Origin: Brasenia schreberi
Taxonomy: Eukaryota > Streptophyta > Magnoliopsida > Nymphaeales > Cabombaceae
Assembly: GCA_036023115.1 (NCBI GenBank)
Contig: JAYKKT010000088.1
Span: forward strand, 3,136,501-3,200,500
Direction: 5' to 3'
DNA length: 64,000 nucleotides
Shown here: positions 21,098 through 33,354 of the stretch, piece by piece
Position numbering within the stretch: position 1 is the stretch's first letter
Layout: the number at the start of each line of letters is the position of its first letter
Notes under the pieces: model-generated
Told to the model about the DNA's origin: nothing
The model's input: only the letters and a program-made list of their open reading frames with translations
Database searches by the model: none
Made by a program: the position numbers and the translations under genes

Positions 21098-22914
21098 TGA
21101 AGGTCCTCAGCATTTCTGATGATCTTGTGTTTGTTGGTTCCATGCTATGGTGGCAAAAGAAAAGGCTTATGCAACCAAAACTCCCATAGTTAGGCGGTGC
21201 TGGGGTGGAGATGAGTCAAAAGGGTCATCTTGTGATTCTTAGGATTTTCAATTCCCAGTACAGAGAGGACACAGTGCAGTGTTTTTTTCCACTGAATCTT
21301 GTAGTAATCAGATGCAACTGAAATTTGGGGCCCTACAAATGCTGAAAGCATGAAGCGAGTTGCATACATTTAAGTGGTAGAAGCATCTTATGTAAAGGAA
21401 CAAAAAGCCCCTTTTTTGCTTTGTTTATCTTTTCATATTGAAGATGACTGGGTGCAAAAACATGGAACTTTGAAGTTCTGGGTATCAGTAACTACGGTAA
21501 CCAGCCACTACTGGGGGGTGAATCTCCGGTCAGCAGCTATCAGCAACTGATCCTGATTAAAGATCCATTGATGGTAGAAAAATGCCGCTGAGGGTATTTA
21601 TGTGAAAGATGCATAGAGTTGAAAGGAGTTTCATAGTGAGAATGTAATCATAATTTTAGATGTATTTTGCCATGTCAGTATAAAATGGGAAGTGGCTGTA
21701 AGATGATATTTTCCTTTTCAAATGAGCGTTTGGCTGTTGTTTGAGGTCAATATGGTTTCGTTGACAAAACATATGTTGTTTTCTTGACAATCATTTGGCA
21801 CTAATGGTTTTCTACAATTAGCGTTGAAACATTTCTCTTGTAGAGCATCAGAATATACATGGATTCTTTTCAAGGAGATTTACCTAAGACATATCAACAG
21901 TTGTTACTTGCAAAGACTATTGATGGAAAACATGTTTTATGCCAGTTGGTGTGTAGCAATATTGTAAATATCATATTGTATTGTACGGTACAATATGCCA
22001 TTTTTGTATATTGGTCCCAGGTCGATGCAATACAGTATAAAATCACACTATACAGGAGTTGTACCAGTTCATATTGGCTTGTATCCGCCGGTATCATGTG
22101 ATACACGTACTTTTGGTTCATAACTTTGTCACCGGTTTCCATAGATGGAGGGACTGTTTTGAACCCCCAGATGGAAAAGATAACTTATTTTTAAGCTTTG
22201 TTTCTTCCTTAAACTTCTTTCCTCCTTGTTGCATTTGTGCATCAAATCCTGTTACACCCAATCTCTTTTTACTTGACATAAGTATATGAATTTGCTTTCT
22301 TTTCAAACCATTTTTTCATTAAAATTACAAAAGCAAATATATATATGTGTGAGTGAGTGTTGTTTCTACTTTTCTGATTTTCTGGTGGGGCGGGCTTTAA
22401 AAATTATCAATTTCTTTTGGAAATTTCAATACGTGTGAGTCACCTAGTTTCATCTAGTTTCATTAAAAAATTTCAGAATTTTGGATGGGGCGGTTGCCCC
22501 ACCCAACTGCTATGTGCTTTTCATCTAGTTTCTCACACCTTATCGAGCTTTTTTTTAGTCACCTTTCTAGTGAAAAGGCCCTATGCAAGTATTCAGCCAG
22601 TTTAGCCTCATTCTTGGTTGAAAACAATGTCGATATACCACCAAGTAGCTTATCAACTACAATGACTTAATGCAACACTTGGCCAATTGCAGTCAAAGGC
22701 TTGTTGGGGAGTTTTGAAACATGACCTAAGAGGTTCTTAAAATTGAAAAGCGGGTAGCAGCCTAGGGAAGCTACTGTGTTTGACCAAACTAGTTTGGATA
22801 TGGTGCTATGAGGGCTGTCTAGACAGTCTAGGTTTGTTTTGCAAGACTACACTTATTTTAAAGGCCGTCTTATTACTAAGGAAAACCAATATTGCAACCT
22901 TTTTTATTTGATAG
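21098..22914. other. 3' UTR and intergenic sequence
   Basis: Presumed 3' UTR of the preceding gene to about 21700, then non-coding DNA. The segment at 21950-22110 is rich in gta/tac palindromes (gtattgtacggtacaatatg) and may be an old MITE. No gene is seen. Confidence 0.45.
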
Positions 22915-23030
22915 TAGGAGCATTTAGCTCAACGGCTTGCTGCTGGTGGGAAGTTTGACTCCCAGCGGGTGCATGTGTGGGTGTGTGTTTGGCTTCGGCC
23001 TCCTCTTGTAACCAAAGAAAAAACTTGAAC
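22915..23030 (+). repeat. tRNA-derived SINE-like element
   Basis: Contains A-box-like tagctcaacggcttgc and B-box-like gtttgactcccagcg, followed by a tail gtgcatgtgtgggtgtgtg and gcttcggcctcctcttgtaac ending in A-rich sequence. The same head and tail recur elsewhere in the window (27716, 31708, 33355, 41728). It has no acceptor stem, so it is not a tRNA gene. Confidence 0.65.
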
Positions 23031-24000
23031 ATATAGGGTATTTTGGTACCAAGTTGAATGGAAGGTTCTTTCGAGTTAACCCCTTAATATAAAGACTTGC
23101 AGCTCATTGTACAACCTTGCAAGGTTTATACTTTGATTCTAGATTGTAAAACTTGATGAATAGGATCCTTTAAAAATCGCAAGTACGACACCCAAGGTGT
23201 GTGGATCTAGCTCACCCTGCTAGGCGACCCGACTAAAAAATTAAAAATAATATGTACGACACTCGAGGCATGTAGATCTAGCTCCATCCTCTCAATCATG
23301 TCATCATTTTTTAACATATAATGCAATTATTGCTTTGGAAAGCGTTTGATCATGATGATTGGGCTTATGAAACTCTAATCAAAGGTATATCTTGACTTGT
23401 AATAAAAAGTGGGATCATATTATTATGATAATTTTATAACATAATTAAACCTAGGTAAACGAACACCAGTGCCTATTCTAGTGATTTTTTTAGTGTTGTA
23501 GAGGGTGGATAAGAATAATGGGTTGCCTATGAACAACTCAGCATGAGAGGCATGTTAGACAGCTCTTGCCAAACCAAGTTTGAGATATGTTTGCTTCTGG
23601 ACTTGCCCACATCCCATTAATTACACCCACCAACTTAGTCTGACTTGCATTAAATTGTTGAACTTCATATATTGGGACTCAAGTCAGTAAACTTGATCAA
23701 CATAAGCAAGTCAAACTCCACCCCATTTCTTAAGACACCCGGGACTGTGGATAGTCTACACCCTGGTGTTGAAGTGGGTTCAATTGCGTGAGCTGGTTGC
23801 AGCATAGGTCTGGTCGGCGACGTCCGTGGGCTTGGAAATTTATACTGCTGGTATTGTGACTCTCTTGTCTCCTGGCTTGGTTCCATGGGCAACAAATGAA
23901 ACAGTGATTTCGTTGTGACCAGGAATTAACTGAGAAATCTCGTCTTCTGCGCTATAGAATTAGTTCCATGGCTACTAAAACAAGAGATTTCTCAGTTAAT
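23031..24000. other. Intergenic, no gene seen
   Basis: AT-rich sequence without coding signal. A short local duplication of a tacgacac-ggatctagctc phrase is at about 23177-23285. The open frame at 23665-23895 has no recognisable domain. Confidence 0.45.
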
Positions 24001-24115
24001 TACCTTTACTCTTTTTGGGTGCAAGGGGGAGGGTGATCCACGATCGCCGGATGCACGCTCCCGGTATTGAACTCATGACTATCAATACCTTAGCCAGGTG
24101 AACTATTGTATCGTT
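24000..24115 (-). repeat. tRNA-like SINE fragment
   Basis: The minus strand carries an A-box-like region around ggctaaggtattgatag and a B-box-like gagttcaataccggg. It resembles the copy at 26750-26850. Confidence 0.45.
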
Positions 24116-24184
24116 ACCTTCATTGCAAACAACTAAAGGAAAGATCGATGGGTTTGGAAGCATTTGAGGGACACAACCACACAA

Positions 24185-24510
24185 GCAGACATGACCGGTT
24201 TCGATACGGCGTGACGGTTTGAACTCTGGACATGACCGGTTTCGAAACAGTGAGACGGTTTGAACTGGAGGTAACCTGACCTTGAAACCAGCGGTAGCCA
24301 AAACTGGCAAGTCGGACCAAAGACTACAACCGAAGCCAAGGGATCACAGGTTTGGCTATAATTCCTCCTTTCATGGAACCGGAACCCGATTCAAACCACC
24401 GGTATCGTTTAATTGTAAGCTTTTGTCAGTTTTTTTGGGTTTTGCTTTAAACTAGAACCGGCAGTTTCAAACCACTACTTTCAGTTTATCTAGAACCGGC
24501 CATGTCTAGA
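24185..24510. mobile_element. GAACCGG-rich MITE, copy 1
   Basis: Starts near agacatgaccggttt and ends gaaccggccatgtcta, an imperfect inverted pair. The interior is full of GGTTT/AAACC and GAACCGG words. Open frames on the minus strand (23996-24339) are explained by this repeat. At least six related copies occur in the window. Confidence 0.6.
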
Positions 24511-25119
24511 CACACTGATCTCAATACTTGATATCTTGGTGAGACAAATTCAAAACCAGCTGGCTAAGTTTGAGGCATTATGAAATGTTGAATTTCCTAA
24601 TACATTTGCATTAATGAAAACATGGTTAAATATGCTCTTAGTTTCGTCGAGATCCACACGGATCAATCAAGGAAGGCTTCAAATCGAATACGTCTCTTGA
24701 TCTTAGTCGTTCCGGTGAGACCTTGCTTTCAACATAGCTAAATTCTTGATTATAGCTAAATTCTTGATTATCTTACAACCAACTTGATGATAGTAGAATT
24801 TAATGCTAGACTCCAATATTGTTATACAAGTTCAAACAAATAGTACACTACTTAAATGTTGAGGGTAACACATGACCAACTTGTCATGGAGGTTGATATT
24901 TTTCTTATGACAAGGAATCCTCTTCGAGATGAAACCCGAATGGGAACGCGACCGACGTGTCATACCTGCCTTTCTCGGTAAAACGACATCACACCCAAAC
25001 ACCACCAAGAGGTTGATTTTGATTCTTTTGCTTGCAGCAGATCAAAAATTGAAGATATTTAAGAAGTTGTTAATGATACTTAACAATCTTGAAGAAATAT
25101 GCTACATGGTACCATTTAC

Positions 25120-25360
25120 TATACTCGACCCAATTTGAAACAGGTCCAGTGGTTTGAACTCGAACTCAACCGGATCCTTGATCGGTCAGAACTGGAACAT
25201 TTAACCGAACACAGAATCGTAACAAAACTGGGGCCAATAGAACCAGAAACAGAACCCGTGTTCCAAACCGCCAGTCCAATTTTATAAGTTTTTTCTTTGT
25301 TTCTTAATATTTTTATTTCTTTTTCTTGTTTCAAATACAACTGGAACCAGCCATGTCTAC
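25120..25360. mobile_element. GAACCGG-rich MITE, copy 2
   Basis: Same family: a GAACC/GGTTC-rich left part, a T-rich centre and a right end ggaaccagccatgtcta. Confidence 0.55.
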
Positions 25361-25973
25361 CCCACTTACAGCAAGGATGTTTAAATTTGATCTATGCTAA
25401 AGCAGATCTGGATCTGGAATTCACTTTTTGCAGCATCAATCATAAAGCGATGCATCATTGAACCAACAAGCATGGCCATTGAGGTAGCTGGCTGCTTCTA
25501 GATTTTAAACGCAGGACTGCATATATCTAAGTTAAAGTATAATTTAAAATGGCCGGAAAATTAAAAATTAAATTAGTAAATAAAATATATTTGATAGAAG
25601 TTGAGAAAGAGGGGTGTCGGTGCTGGAGAACAACGGAAACAGTGAGCCGGAGTCAGGAAGAGGAACCTGGTGTGGGGCTAGAACTAGAGGAGACCGTTCA
25701 AGATCATGGCTAGGGTTGTTCAAGGGGCTCCCTGGCTCCCTGTGGGGACCTACTTCGAACGGGACAGACTTGGAGAGTCGAAACCGGGATAAGAACCGGA
25801 AGAGAAAGGAAATCTCTGATGGGAATTGGGGCGGAGATTGGGACAGCAGGTTCTCGCCCCAGCGATTCTGACATGGACCTCTCCTCTTATTTATATAAGA
25901 CAAACTATGAGAAATAATAAATAAAAAAATGTCATTTTTTTAAAAATTTGTGAACTCATTGTCATCCTTAATA
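25361..25973. other. Intergenic, low-complexity G/A-rich block
   Basis: 25600-25870 is a purine-rich, GC-richer block with gaaccggaagag words. It may be another degraded MITE. Opposing open frames of 85 and 111 codons overlap here, but neither has a known domain. Confidence 0.4.
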
Positions 25974-26124
25974 ATAACAACAACAACAACTAAGCCTTTT
26001 CCCATACTAGACCGGGTCGGCTACATGGATTCTTTGTTTCCATAGATCCCTATCGTGTGCCATGTTAGCAGTTAACTCACAATAAACTAGATCATTCTTA
26101 ATTGTTTCTTTCCAACACTTTTGT
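25974..26124 (-). mobile_element. RTE fragment, 3' end only
   Basis: (CAA)n tail, then ctaagccttttcccatact and the conserved 3' region down to ttccaacacttttgt. It is heavily 5' truncated, about 150 bp. Confidence 0.9.
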
Positions 26125-26242
26125 AGAAAAACAAGGGATATTTCATGGAAATGGTAAAAGGTTCTAGCCTTTGAATGTCATGCGGTTACCTACCCGAGTC
26201 TGTTTCAAACCAGTGTTCCTTTGTGTGTAGGTAAACCCCAGG

Positions 26243-26558
26243 GAGACATGGCTGCTTCCAGGTAAACCGGCCAGTTCCAGTTTTGCTAGAGTCAAGCTGA
26301 ACCAGGACCGAGCCAGTAGCTGTTTCGGTTTGAGTCCGAACCGAAGAAAAACATTAAAAATTTTGAAATAAAAGAATTTATGGAACTGGTGGTTTGGAAC
26401 AGTTAGTTCTTATTCCGATTCCATAAAAAGTGGAACTTGAAACCGAACCCGGTGGTCCTTAGTTCTGGGTTTAACTTGATAGATTGTGATTATAGCTGGT
26501 TCCTTGTCAGCTCAGTTCTGGTTGAAACTGCTAGGTTGGTTCCATAATGGCCATGTCT
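26243..26558. mobile_element. GAACCGG-rich MITE, copy 3, with target duplication
   Basis: The best-preserved family member. It starts gagacatggctgcttcc and ends ataatggccatgtct. aaccccagg stands on both sides (26234-26242 and 26559-26567). The duplication reads as 8 bp if the terminal A belongs to the element, or 9 bp if not. Terminal inverted repeat AGACATGGC. No coding capacity. Confidence 0.75.
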
Positions 26559-26749
26559 AACCCCAGGTGCCAAGCTACTTGTGGCACAATCTATCAAACT
26601 AGACCCAACAACGATAATTTTGCCATAGAAACTGGAGCTTGAAACCGAACCGGATGGTCCTTAATGTGGCCGTCGTCGCTGAAATCGTCGACAACAAGCA
26701 TTGAGGGGTTGGAACCTGTGACATAGGTTAGAATGCACTGTGAACAACC

Positions 26750-26850
26750 CTTCTTTTTCTTTTTGGGTACCGGCGGGGAGGGAGATGCATGGCCGGGTAT
26801 CGAACTCATGATCCCATAGAGAATCGGCCTAAAAGCGAAGTGCTATTGCT
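26750..26850 (-). repeat. tRNA-like SINE fragment
   Basis: The minus strand has catgagttcgatacccgg (B-box-like), preceded by a degenerate A-box region. It resembles the 24000 copy. Confidence 0.45.
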
Positions 26851-27012
26851 CATTGTTGGAAGTTGATTGAGAAGGAAGGGCCTACTTCAAAATAATTTTG
26901 CATCTTTTGCATTAAAAACAAATAATAAATACAAGTTATTGGTAACTAGAATGGACATAAATGTCAGTTGTACATTTGACAGCCATTGTTGGCATTCCCA
27001 AGTGTACTGTGT

Positions 27013-30000
27013 CTATTCCAGCTTGGTTGCAGCTGTAAGATCCACCATTAGTTTGTTCAGTTTCTTGTTGCTGATCCTTTGCTGATAGATCTTCGAGTCC
27101 TTGCTGCAAATAAACATAACAAATATGAATATTTAGGCTTTTTCCAAAGAAAAACATATAAACCCAGCTTTTATTAGAACAAGAAATTATATTTTTAATG
27201 CGAGTTTAGCCAAGCATTTTGAGAGCTCCTGAGCTTGTTAAACCTAAACCTCCGCCCGTAAGTGAGTTCGATTACATGGATTCTTAGTCCTCGTAGGTGC
27301 TCTATCCTTTATCATACATACAAGTACTATAATTCCAAAAACAAGATGATTTTGCGCATTTTGTATAGGCTACAAAAGTGTTGGAAAGAAACAATACAGA
27401 ATGATATACTAACATGACACATGATAGGGCTCTATGAAAACAAAGAATCTATGTAGCCGACCCCGTCTAGTATGGGAAAAAGCTTAGTTGTTTATTTGTT
27501 TATTTGGTACAATGTTAGGGAGGCCGACGATAGATGCAATCCTCATATCAAACTCATGATCATCTTGTGAGCCAACTCCCTATCTTGGTGAGCCATTGCT
27601 CGTTGTGCAAAATGCTCTCGAGTTTCGTCATTTGTTTTTAGAGGCTGATCACCATTGTTATGAGACACAATTTGGATCGACCCAATAGCTCTTTTTTTTT
27701 CTCAAGCACCTATATTGTTAGCTCTCCGTTAAGGAATTCTAGCGGTATTGTTGGTGGTGGAGAGTTTGACCCTCAAAAGGTGCATGTGTGGGTGTGTCGG
27801 TTAAGTCTCGGTCTCTTCTTATAAAAAAGAAGAAGAAAAAGAAGCGTTCAACTCTCGTGTTAGGCTTCGGCCTCTTCTTATTAAAAAAAAAAAGGAGGAG
27901 GAGGAGGAGGAGAAGGATACCTTTCTGGCAAGCGGGTCGCCGATTGACTCAGTAATCGGGCCAGTTTGATCGCGTCTTCTTCTCGGTTGATGAGCCGGTT
28001 GAAGCAGATATACCGGCCATAAGTCGCCGGCTTCTCGAAAATGCTGATGTGCATGTCTACGGCATAGTTGATGTCCGCAGTGACCAAGACCCCATCCTCA
28101 TACATCTCGGCCGCACCCTTGAGGTAAGGGTGAGTCACGGCTAGGTCTGGGCTCATCAACAGCCCGCAATTCACTGAAACCATGTTGACACCGCGGTCCA
28201 TTGCAAGGGCCCAAGCAGTCTTCTCAGCTAAGGTCTTGGTCAAGCCATACCATAACTGGAAACAAAGATAACATAAAGGATATTTGTCATAAAGAGATTT
28301 TTATGATGCCCCACAAATCAAATTTCCTGTTACCAATAAATCTTATACATGTTTAGATCTATTCAAACTTTTTTATATAGTAAAAATTTAATTTTTTTTA
28401 TATTTAATTCACAATAACACATCTCATTTTTAAAATTTAAACTTTTACTGTTATACTCATTAAAGGATGAAAATGTTTGCCTTCTAAAGATGATGGCAGA
28501 GACCGACGATGTAAAGAGTGGGAAGACGTTGGGCTCACCGCAAGGAACCTACCTCACGGGAAAGGGGTAGGTATTATAGATTTACCTTAAAGTTTCTGCA
28601 GAAATTGGCATCGGTCCAATTTCGCTCATCAAACTCGCTCATCGTCTTCCTGTTTTCCTTCCAGATGATGGCAGCGACGGACGATGTAAACACGACCTTT
28701 TCCATGGTCTCCGTTTGGGCGCATGCTTCCAAGACATTGTGTGCCGCCCGGGCTTCCACCTCCATCATCAACTCCTGTAGAACATTATTATTAGTTTTCA
28801 CTTAATAGTCTCGAAATTTCTGACCTCTAGGGTGCTTCGTTCTCTCTTTGTGTGTATGAATGTGTGGATTGGATCATATGTGCAATTCTCAGTTGTGTGC
28901 AATAAGCAAAAGTGACCGGATCCCAACATAAAAAGTTGGTTCCTGCCGAATTTGAAAAGCATTCCTTAAAAAGAACATGGTTAGCTTTCTGCCGAATTAG
29001 TGGAATATGAGAATATGTTTCTATCTCAAGCTTTTAATAAATAGAAATGCTAAGATTCTCTTGGATGACATGCTCTCAAATATGGCCATCTAACTAGAGA
29101 CGATCAAACAATCAGGATTGATCTTTCTTCTTTTCTCTTTATCAATTTTAACCATTTATTGCTAAAGATGATCAAACAAATCGAGACTGATCTTTTCTCC
29201 CTTCTCTTTATCAATCTTAACCCCTTATCAGATGATCAAGATTTGAGAGATGTATCTGTGCGTGCGCACTGCCGTGAGCATACAATCGTGTGTACATATA
29301 CAAGTCTAGACATTAAAAAGGACTCATCTAAGGATTTTTCTGTTCTTGTATACTTACATCGTAAGTTGGCTGATATTTAGGAGGCTCAAATGTGTAGAAC
29401 AGACCACAGCACCCCTTCATGGCATCGACGATGCTTTGGTAATCCAACGGATCACATGAGTACAGCTTCAGACTCTTACTGTTCTCTACAGCTAGGCTCT
29501 GCAGGAACTCCAACTGTTCTGCATAATGAAACAACTCGTTTCCTTGAAATGCAACACATCATTAATGGCAACAACCACTGGCGAGATAATCGATAGCATG
29601 AAAAAGAGAGAATTCATTTATGAGCTGGAGACTTAAATCCTGACTTCATTGCAATGCATTATGAATGGAGCAAGAAACAAGCGTTCTTTTGTTTATATGT
29701 TTAGAATTATCATGAGTTTATTATGATTTCAAGAAAATTAGCACATATTTACCACTGATTTGACTTTTTTTAGAAAAAATAGACGTTTTATTTTCGCAGA
29801 AATTGCAATATCTTTTATGATGGTTATGATCACCATCATAAAAAATCAGCAAGATGACGACAGTGATGACCACCATGATCATCTCTTAATTCATTGCTTA
29901 GGCGTGAACTGTCTCATGTCTTCTAGTCCACCTTCTGTGCAATTTCATTTGAAAAATCTTTTCCATGTAAACCCGTCTCCTTGCGGAAACAGAAATAAGA

Positions 30001-30178
30001 TGACAAAGAAACTGATCGAGTGCTAATTTGCGAAAGGCAACTCACCTCCATTGTTGACAGCAGCATGAACAGCATAGCCCTTCAGCAAGAGCTGCCTCAC
30101 CAAGCGCGAGCCAAGGTAGCCGGAGGCGTCCATCACGCACACGGCCTTTGGTGCCACTGGGCTCGATGGAGGCGCCAT
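27013..30178 (-). CDS. Cinnamoyl-CoA reductase-like protein, SNL6 type (five exons)
   Basis: NAD(P)-dependent short-chain (extended SDR) reductase of the CCR-related SNL6 group. Members of this group are linked to phenylpropanoid and defence metabolism, but their substrates are uncertain. Exons: 30046-30178, 29358-29542, 28586-28774, 27921-28255 and 27013-27103, all GT-AG. The total of 933 bp gives 310 residues, close to homologues. Residues 13-24 (VCVMDASGYLGS) form the Rossmann nucleotide loop, with Asp where classical CCRs have the first Gly. This substitution is also typical of the SNL6 group. S137/S138 lie in FTSSVAAIIW, and Y172-x3-K176 in LWYGLTKTLAEK is the catalytic YxxxK. Residues 180-280 include AWALAMDRGVNMVSVNCG and SYLKGAA-like substrate-side motifs. 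The C-terminus is SNKKLNKLMVDLTAATKLE. Intron 4 carries SINE and RTE fragments. A (GA)n tract lies upstream of the start. Confidence 0.9.
27367..27495 (+). mobile_element. RTE fragment, 3' end, in intron 4 of the CCR-like gene
   Basis: Degenerate copy of the RTE C-terminal coding end and 3' tail (aaaagtgttggaaagaaaca to gggaaaaagcttagttg). It is more diverged than the long copies, so an older insertion. Confidence 0.85.
27535..27610 (-). repeat. tRNA-like SINE fragment
   Basis: The minus strand has a tggctcacaagatgatcatg head and a gagtttgatatgagg B-box-like phrase. Short and degenerate. Confidence 0.4.
27716..27895 (+). repeat. SINE-like element(s) beside the exon 4 splice donor
   Basis: Contains gttagctctccgttaagg, gagagtttgaccctca, gtgcatgtgtgggtgtg and a tail ggtctcttcttat, then a second tail copy ttaggcttcggcctcttctt followed by an A11 run and a GGA repeat. 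The A-run ends about 25 bp from the exon 4 donor site at 27920 of the minus-strand gene. Confidence 0.65.
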
Positions 30179-30413
30179 CTGACTTTGATCAGAGAGAGCG
30201 AGAGAGAGGATGGTTTGAGTTGGAACAAAGAGCGCAGCAAGTATTTAACAATGCAAAATAACGAAGCATTCAAAGAGCGTGCATGGGACCGGTGGCTGGT
30301 GGTTGTTGAGAACATATGAGAGAGAGAGAGAGGGATTAAGTTATTGAAGCTAGTCCGGTAGAAGTATTGGCTTCTGTAAAACCACACGCAAGCAGCCAGC
30401 AGCAATTAATGTG

Positions 30414-30469
<56 letters not shown>

Positions 30470-30480
30470 GACCATCTATG
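30179..30480 (-). promoter_or_regulatory. Upstream region of the CCR-like gene with (GA)n tracts
   Basis: The region before the start codon holds GA-rich runs at 30181-30210 and 30317-30333 and an unbroken (GA)n of about 50 bp at 30418-30467. On the gene strand these are CT/TC tracts. CT-rich leaders and GAGA motifs bound by BPC factors are common near plant transcription starts. The exact start site cannot be read. Confidence 0.45.
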
Positions 30481-30879
30481 ATCTGTGTATTTATGAAGCG
30501 TACCAACAACCGTTGACACTCTGAATTTAGTCTGCCAATGGCTTCTCGTATGCCTGATGCAAATCCATTCGTCTTCTTTTAGTTCTTTCAATGCTGGCAC
30601 TGGATGAGCTCCTGGCTTACGCAGGTTGGATGAGCTGAATCGTCCACCAATATCTAAACAACAATACTATTTATTCATCACCGTTTTCAGGCTCACCAAC
30701 AAGGACTACTCTTCTTTTTCTTTAATTTTAAATTAATAACTTGGAGATGTATTTAATAAAAATAAATAACTTGGAGAAGCCAGTTGACGTCCCTTGTTAA
30801 GGACTACAATAATTTTGTCATATCCTTAAATATGATGTGATTGAAATTACGTTATTGGTTTTTATAGCGTATATAAAAA

Positions 30880-31185
30880 GAATATTGAGCACAGAAAACA
30901 GACTTGATCAGTTTTGGTTACGGTTTTTAAACCTCAGTCTTTGTCATAGTCGTGGTTCAAACAAAAACCAACAAAAACAAATTGAAAAATTCCAAAAAAG
31001 AAAACTTATAAAATGAAACCAGAATAGATGGTTCGAATTGCAAACAGCTGGTTTCCGTCTGTCTTCCACGGGAGATCGAATCCGGTTTAGTCACAATTGT
31101 AGAACCGATTAAGTTAGTTTTGATTTCAGCCTGAGACTCAGTTTGCTTCAAACTTTCCGGTCGATTTCAAATCATGTCTACGTAA
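30880..31185. mobile_element. GAACC-rich MITE, copy 4 (degraded)
   Basis: Shares word content and the right end tttcaaatcatgtctac with the agacatggccggtt family. Borders are approximate. Confidence 0.4.
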
Positions 31186-31364
31186 TAGAAACGAAGACGT
31201 TGAAATGAATAATTTATAAATAAGAAAAAAAATGAAAGAATAGTGGTAGGGCCTCTTTGACTTGCAATTTTTGGCAGACTAAGTGAATAAATTATCAGTC
31301 AAACACCTACATTATCCAACCATTTGATCAATTCAATTAGCTTAATTTTCTTGGCAAGTTGCAG

Positions 31365-31690
31365 CCATGGCCGGCTCCGACCGGTTTGGCGATTTTGAAC
31401 CAAGATAAAGTCGAATCTTAATCAGTCAAAACTGCAATTAATTAATTAAACCTGAAATTATATGCAAACCAGTTACCCCTCCTTCCATGGACCAGAACAA
31501 CAGTTCAATTGCCGGTTTCGGGTCAATTTTATATTTTTTACTTTTTTGTTTTCTTTGGTTCTAATCAAATCTATAATCGGAACTGGGTGAAATCTAATTC
31601 ATTTATGCTTCATGGTTATGGGCAAATAATAATAGGCGGTTTCAAACTGCTGGTCTCGGTTTACCCAGAACCGGCCATGTTTAGGCATGT
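31365..31690. mobile_element. GAACCGG-rich MITE, copy 5
   Basis: Left end gccatggccggctccgac, right end gaaccggccatgttta, with a T-rich centre containing ttttttacttttttg. Same family as 24185 and 26243. Confidence 0.6.
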
Positions 31691-31707
31691 AAGGGAAGGA
31701 CCCTATC

Positions 31708-31845
31708 GTGTATAAATTCAGCCAATCGCTTGTCGAACTCCCCACCAACAACAATGGCTTTATAACACTCTACCGTTGAGCTAACACTATCGGTGCATGT
31801 GTGGGTTTGGATGTTAAGCTTAAGCCTCTTCTTGTAACAAAAAAA
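31708..31845. repeat. Head-to-head SINE-like pieces
   Basis: The left part (31720-31790) matches the SINE head on the minus strand (agctcaacggtagagtgtt and ggggagttcgac on that strand). The right part (31790-31845) is the tail in plus orientation (ggtgcatgtgtgggtttgg to gcctcttcttgtaac plus A-run). The two halves are therefore in opposite orientation. Confidence 0.55.
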
Positions 31846-32035
31846 AGAAGGGAATATCTTGGATGTTTCGCTATATTCTAAATTCCTCATAAAAAAGGAA
31901 GTAAAATAAGACATATTTAAGTTGGTTTAACATTTGAATAAGTGGCCAAATGCTTCAATACACATTTGAAAGTGCGGTTAGCTGCAAGAAATCATATAAT
32001 TAATATTCCAAATAATGAGACAAAGACCTAACAAC

Positions 32036-32734
<699 letters not shown>

Positions 32735-32742
32735 CTCACAAC

Positions 32743-33354
32743 CATCATAAAGGAACAATAAAAATGATTTTAGTTTTCTTGAATTAAAAGCTGGCATGAT
32801 ACTAGATCGAGTATAATGGCAACTAGAAATGAATCTAGATGACCCCATTTAGGGAGAGAAGGCTCAATTTTAGTTAGTTCCCAAAAAGATGGTCTAATAT
32901 GAATCCGAGCATATGAGGTAGCTCCCTGATCTTGATCAAGAGAACTGTCTTGTGAGTAATACTCAGTAATAAATACTTAAAGTTCTTTTAGGTGATGAGC
33001 ACTTGTAATTTAAGTTTACAAAATACTTATATTTTTTTATATATAATAGTGGATTCGGGAAATTTTCAAATTTTAGGTGAAGTAAATATCTCACCTTGCC
33101 CTAAAGTGAGTCTACCATCAAGGCAATTGCCTTATGACCTCGAATTTTAGACTCATAACGGTAGGCCTCAATAATTTTTAGACCAACCAAGTCTCCATAT
33201 ATTTTTTTGGATTAGGCCGACTCCGGATTTTTAAGTCACACATAATATCCAATCTTAGCTTTAGGTCTCAATTTATTTATTTATGTGTGTAACATCAGGC
33301 CTTGATGATGAGGAAACTCAAAAGAGAAACATGAAGAGTCTGCTTCTTTTCTTT
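32743..33354. other. Intergenic, nothing recognised
   Basis: AT-rich DNA, no coding signal and no clear repeat borders. Confidence 0.45.

Noticed and set aside
23996..24339. Several minus-strand open frames sharing RFNRSC-like phrases
   Set aside because: They overlap each other in different frames and coincide with the GAACCGG-rich MITE.
25568..25903. Opposing 111- and 85-codon open frames
   Set aside because: Both lie in one purine-rich low-complexity block with no domain or splice context; probably a degraded repeat.
27881..27920. Pro-rich C-terminus (PSPPPPPPFFF) as the real end of the CCR-like protein
   Set aside because: It is read-through into a GGA repeat and SINE A-run. A donor at 27920 and an exon at 27013-27103 restore the family's conserved SNKKLNKL ending in the right phase.
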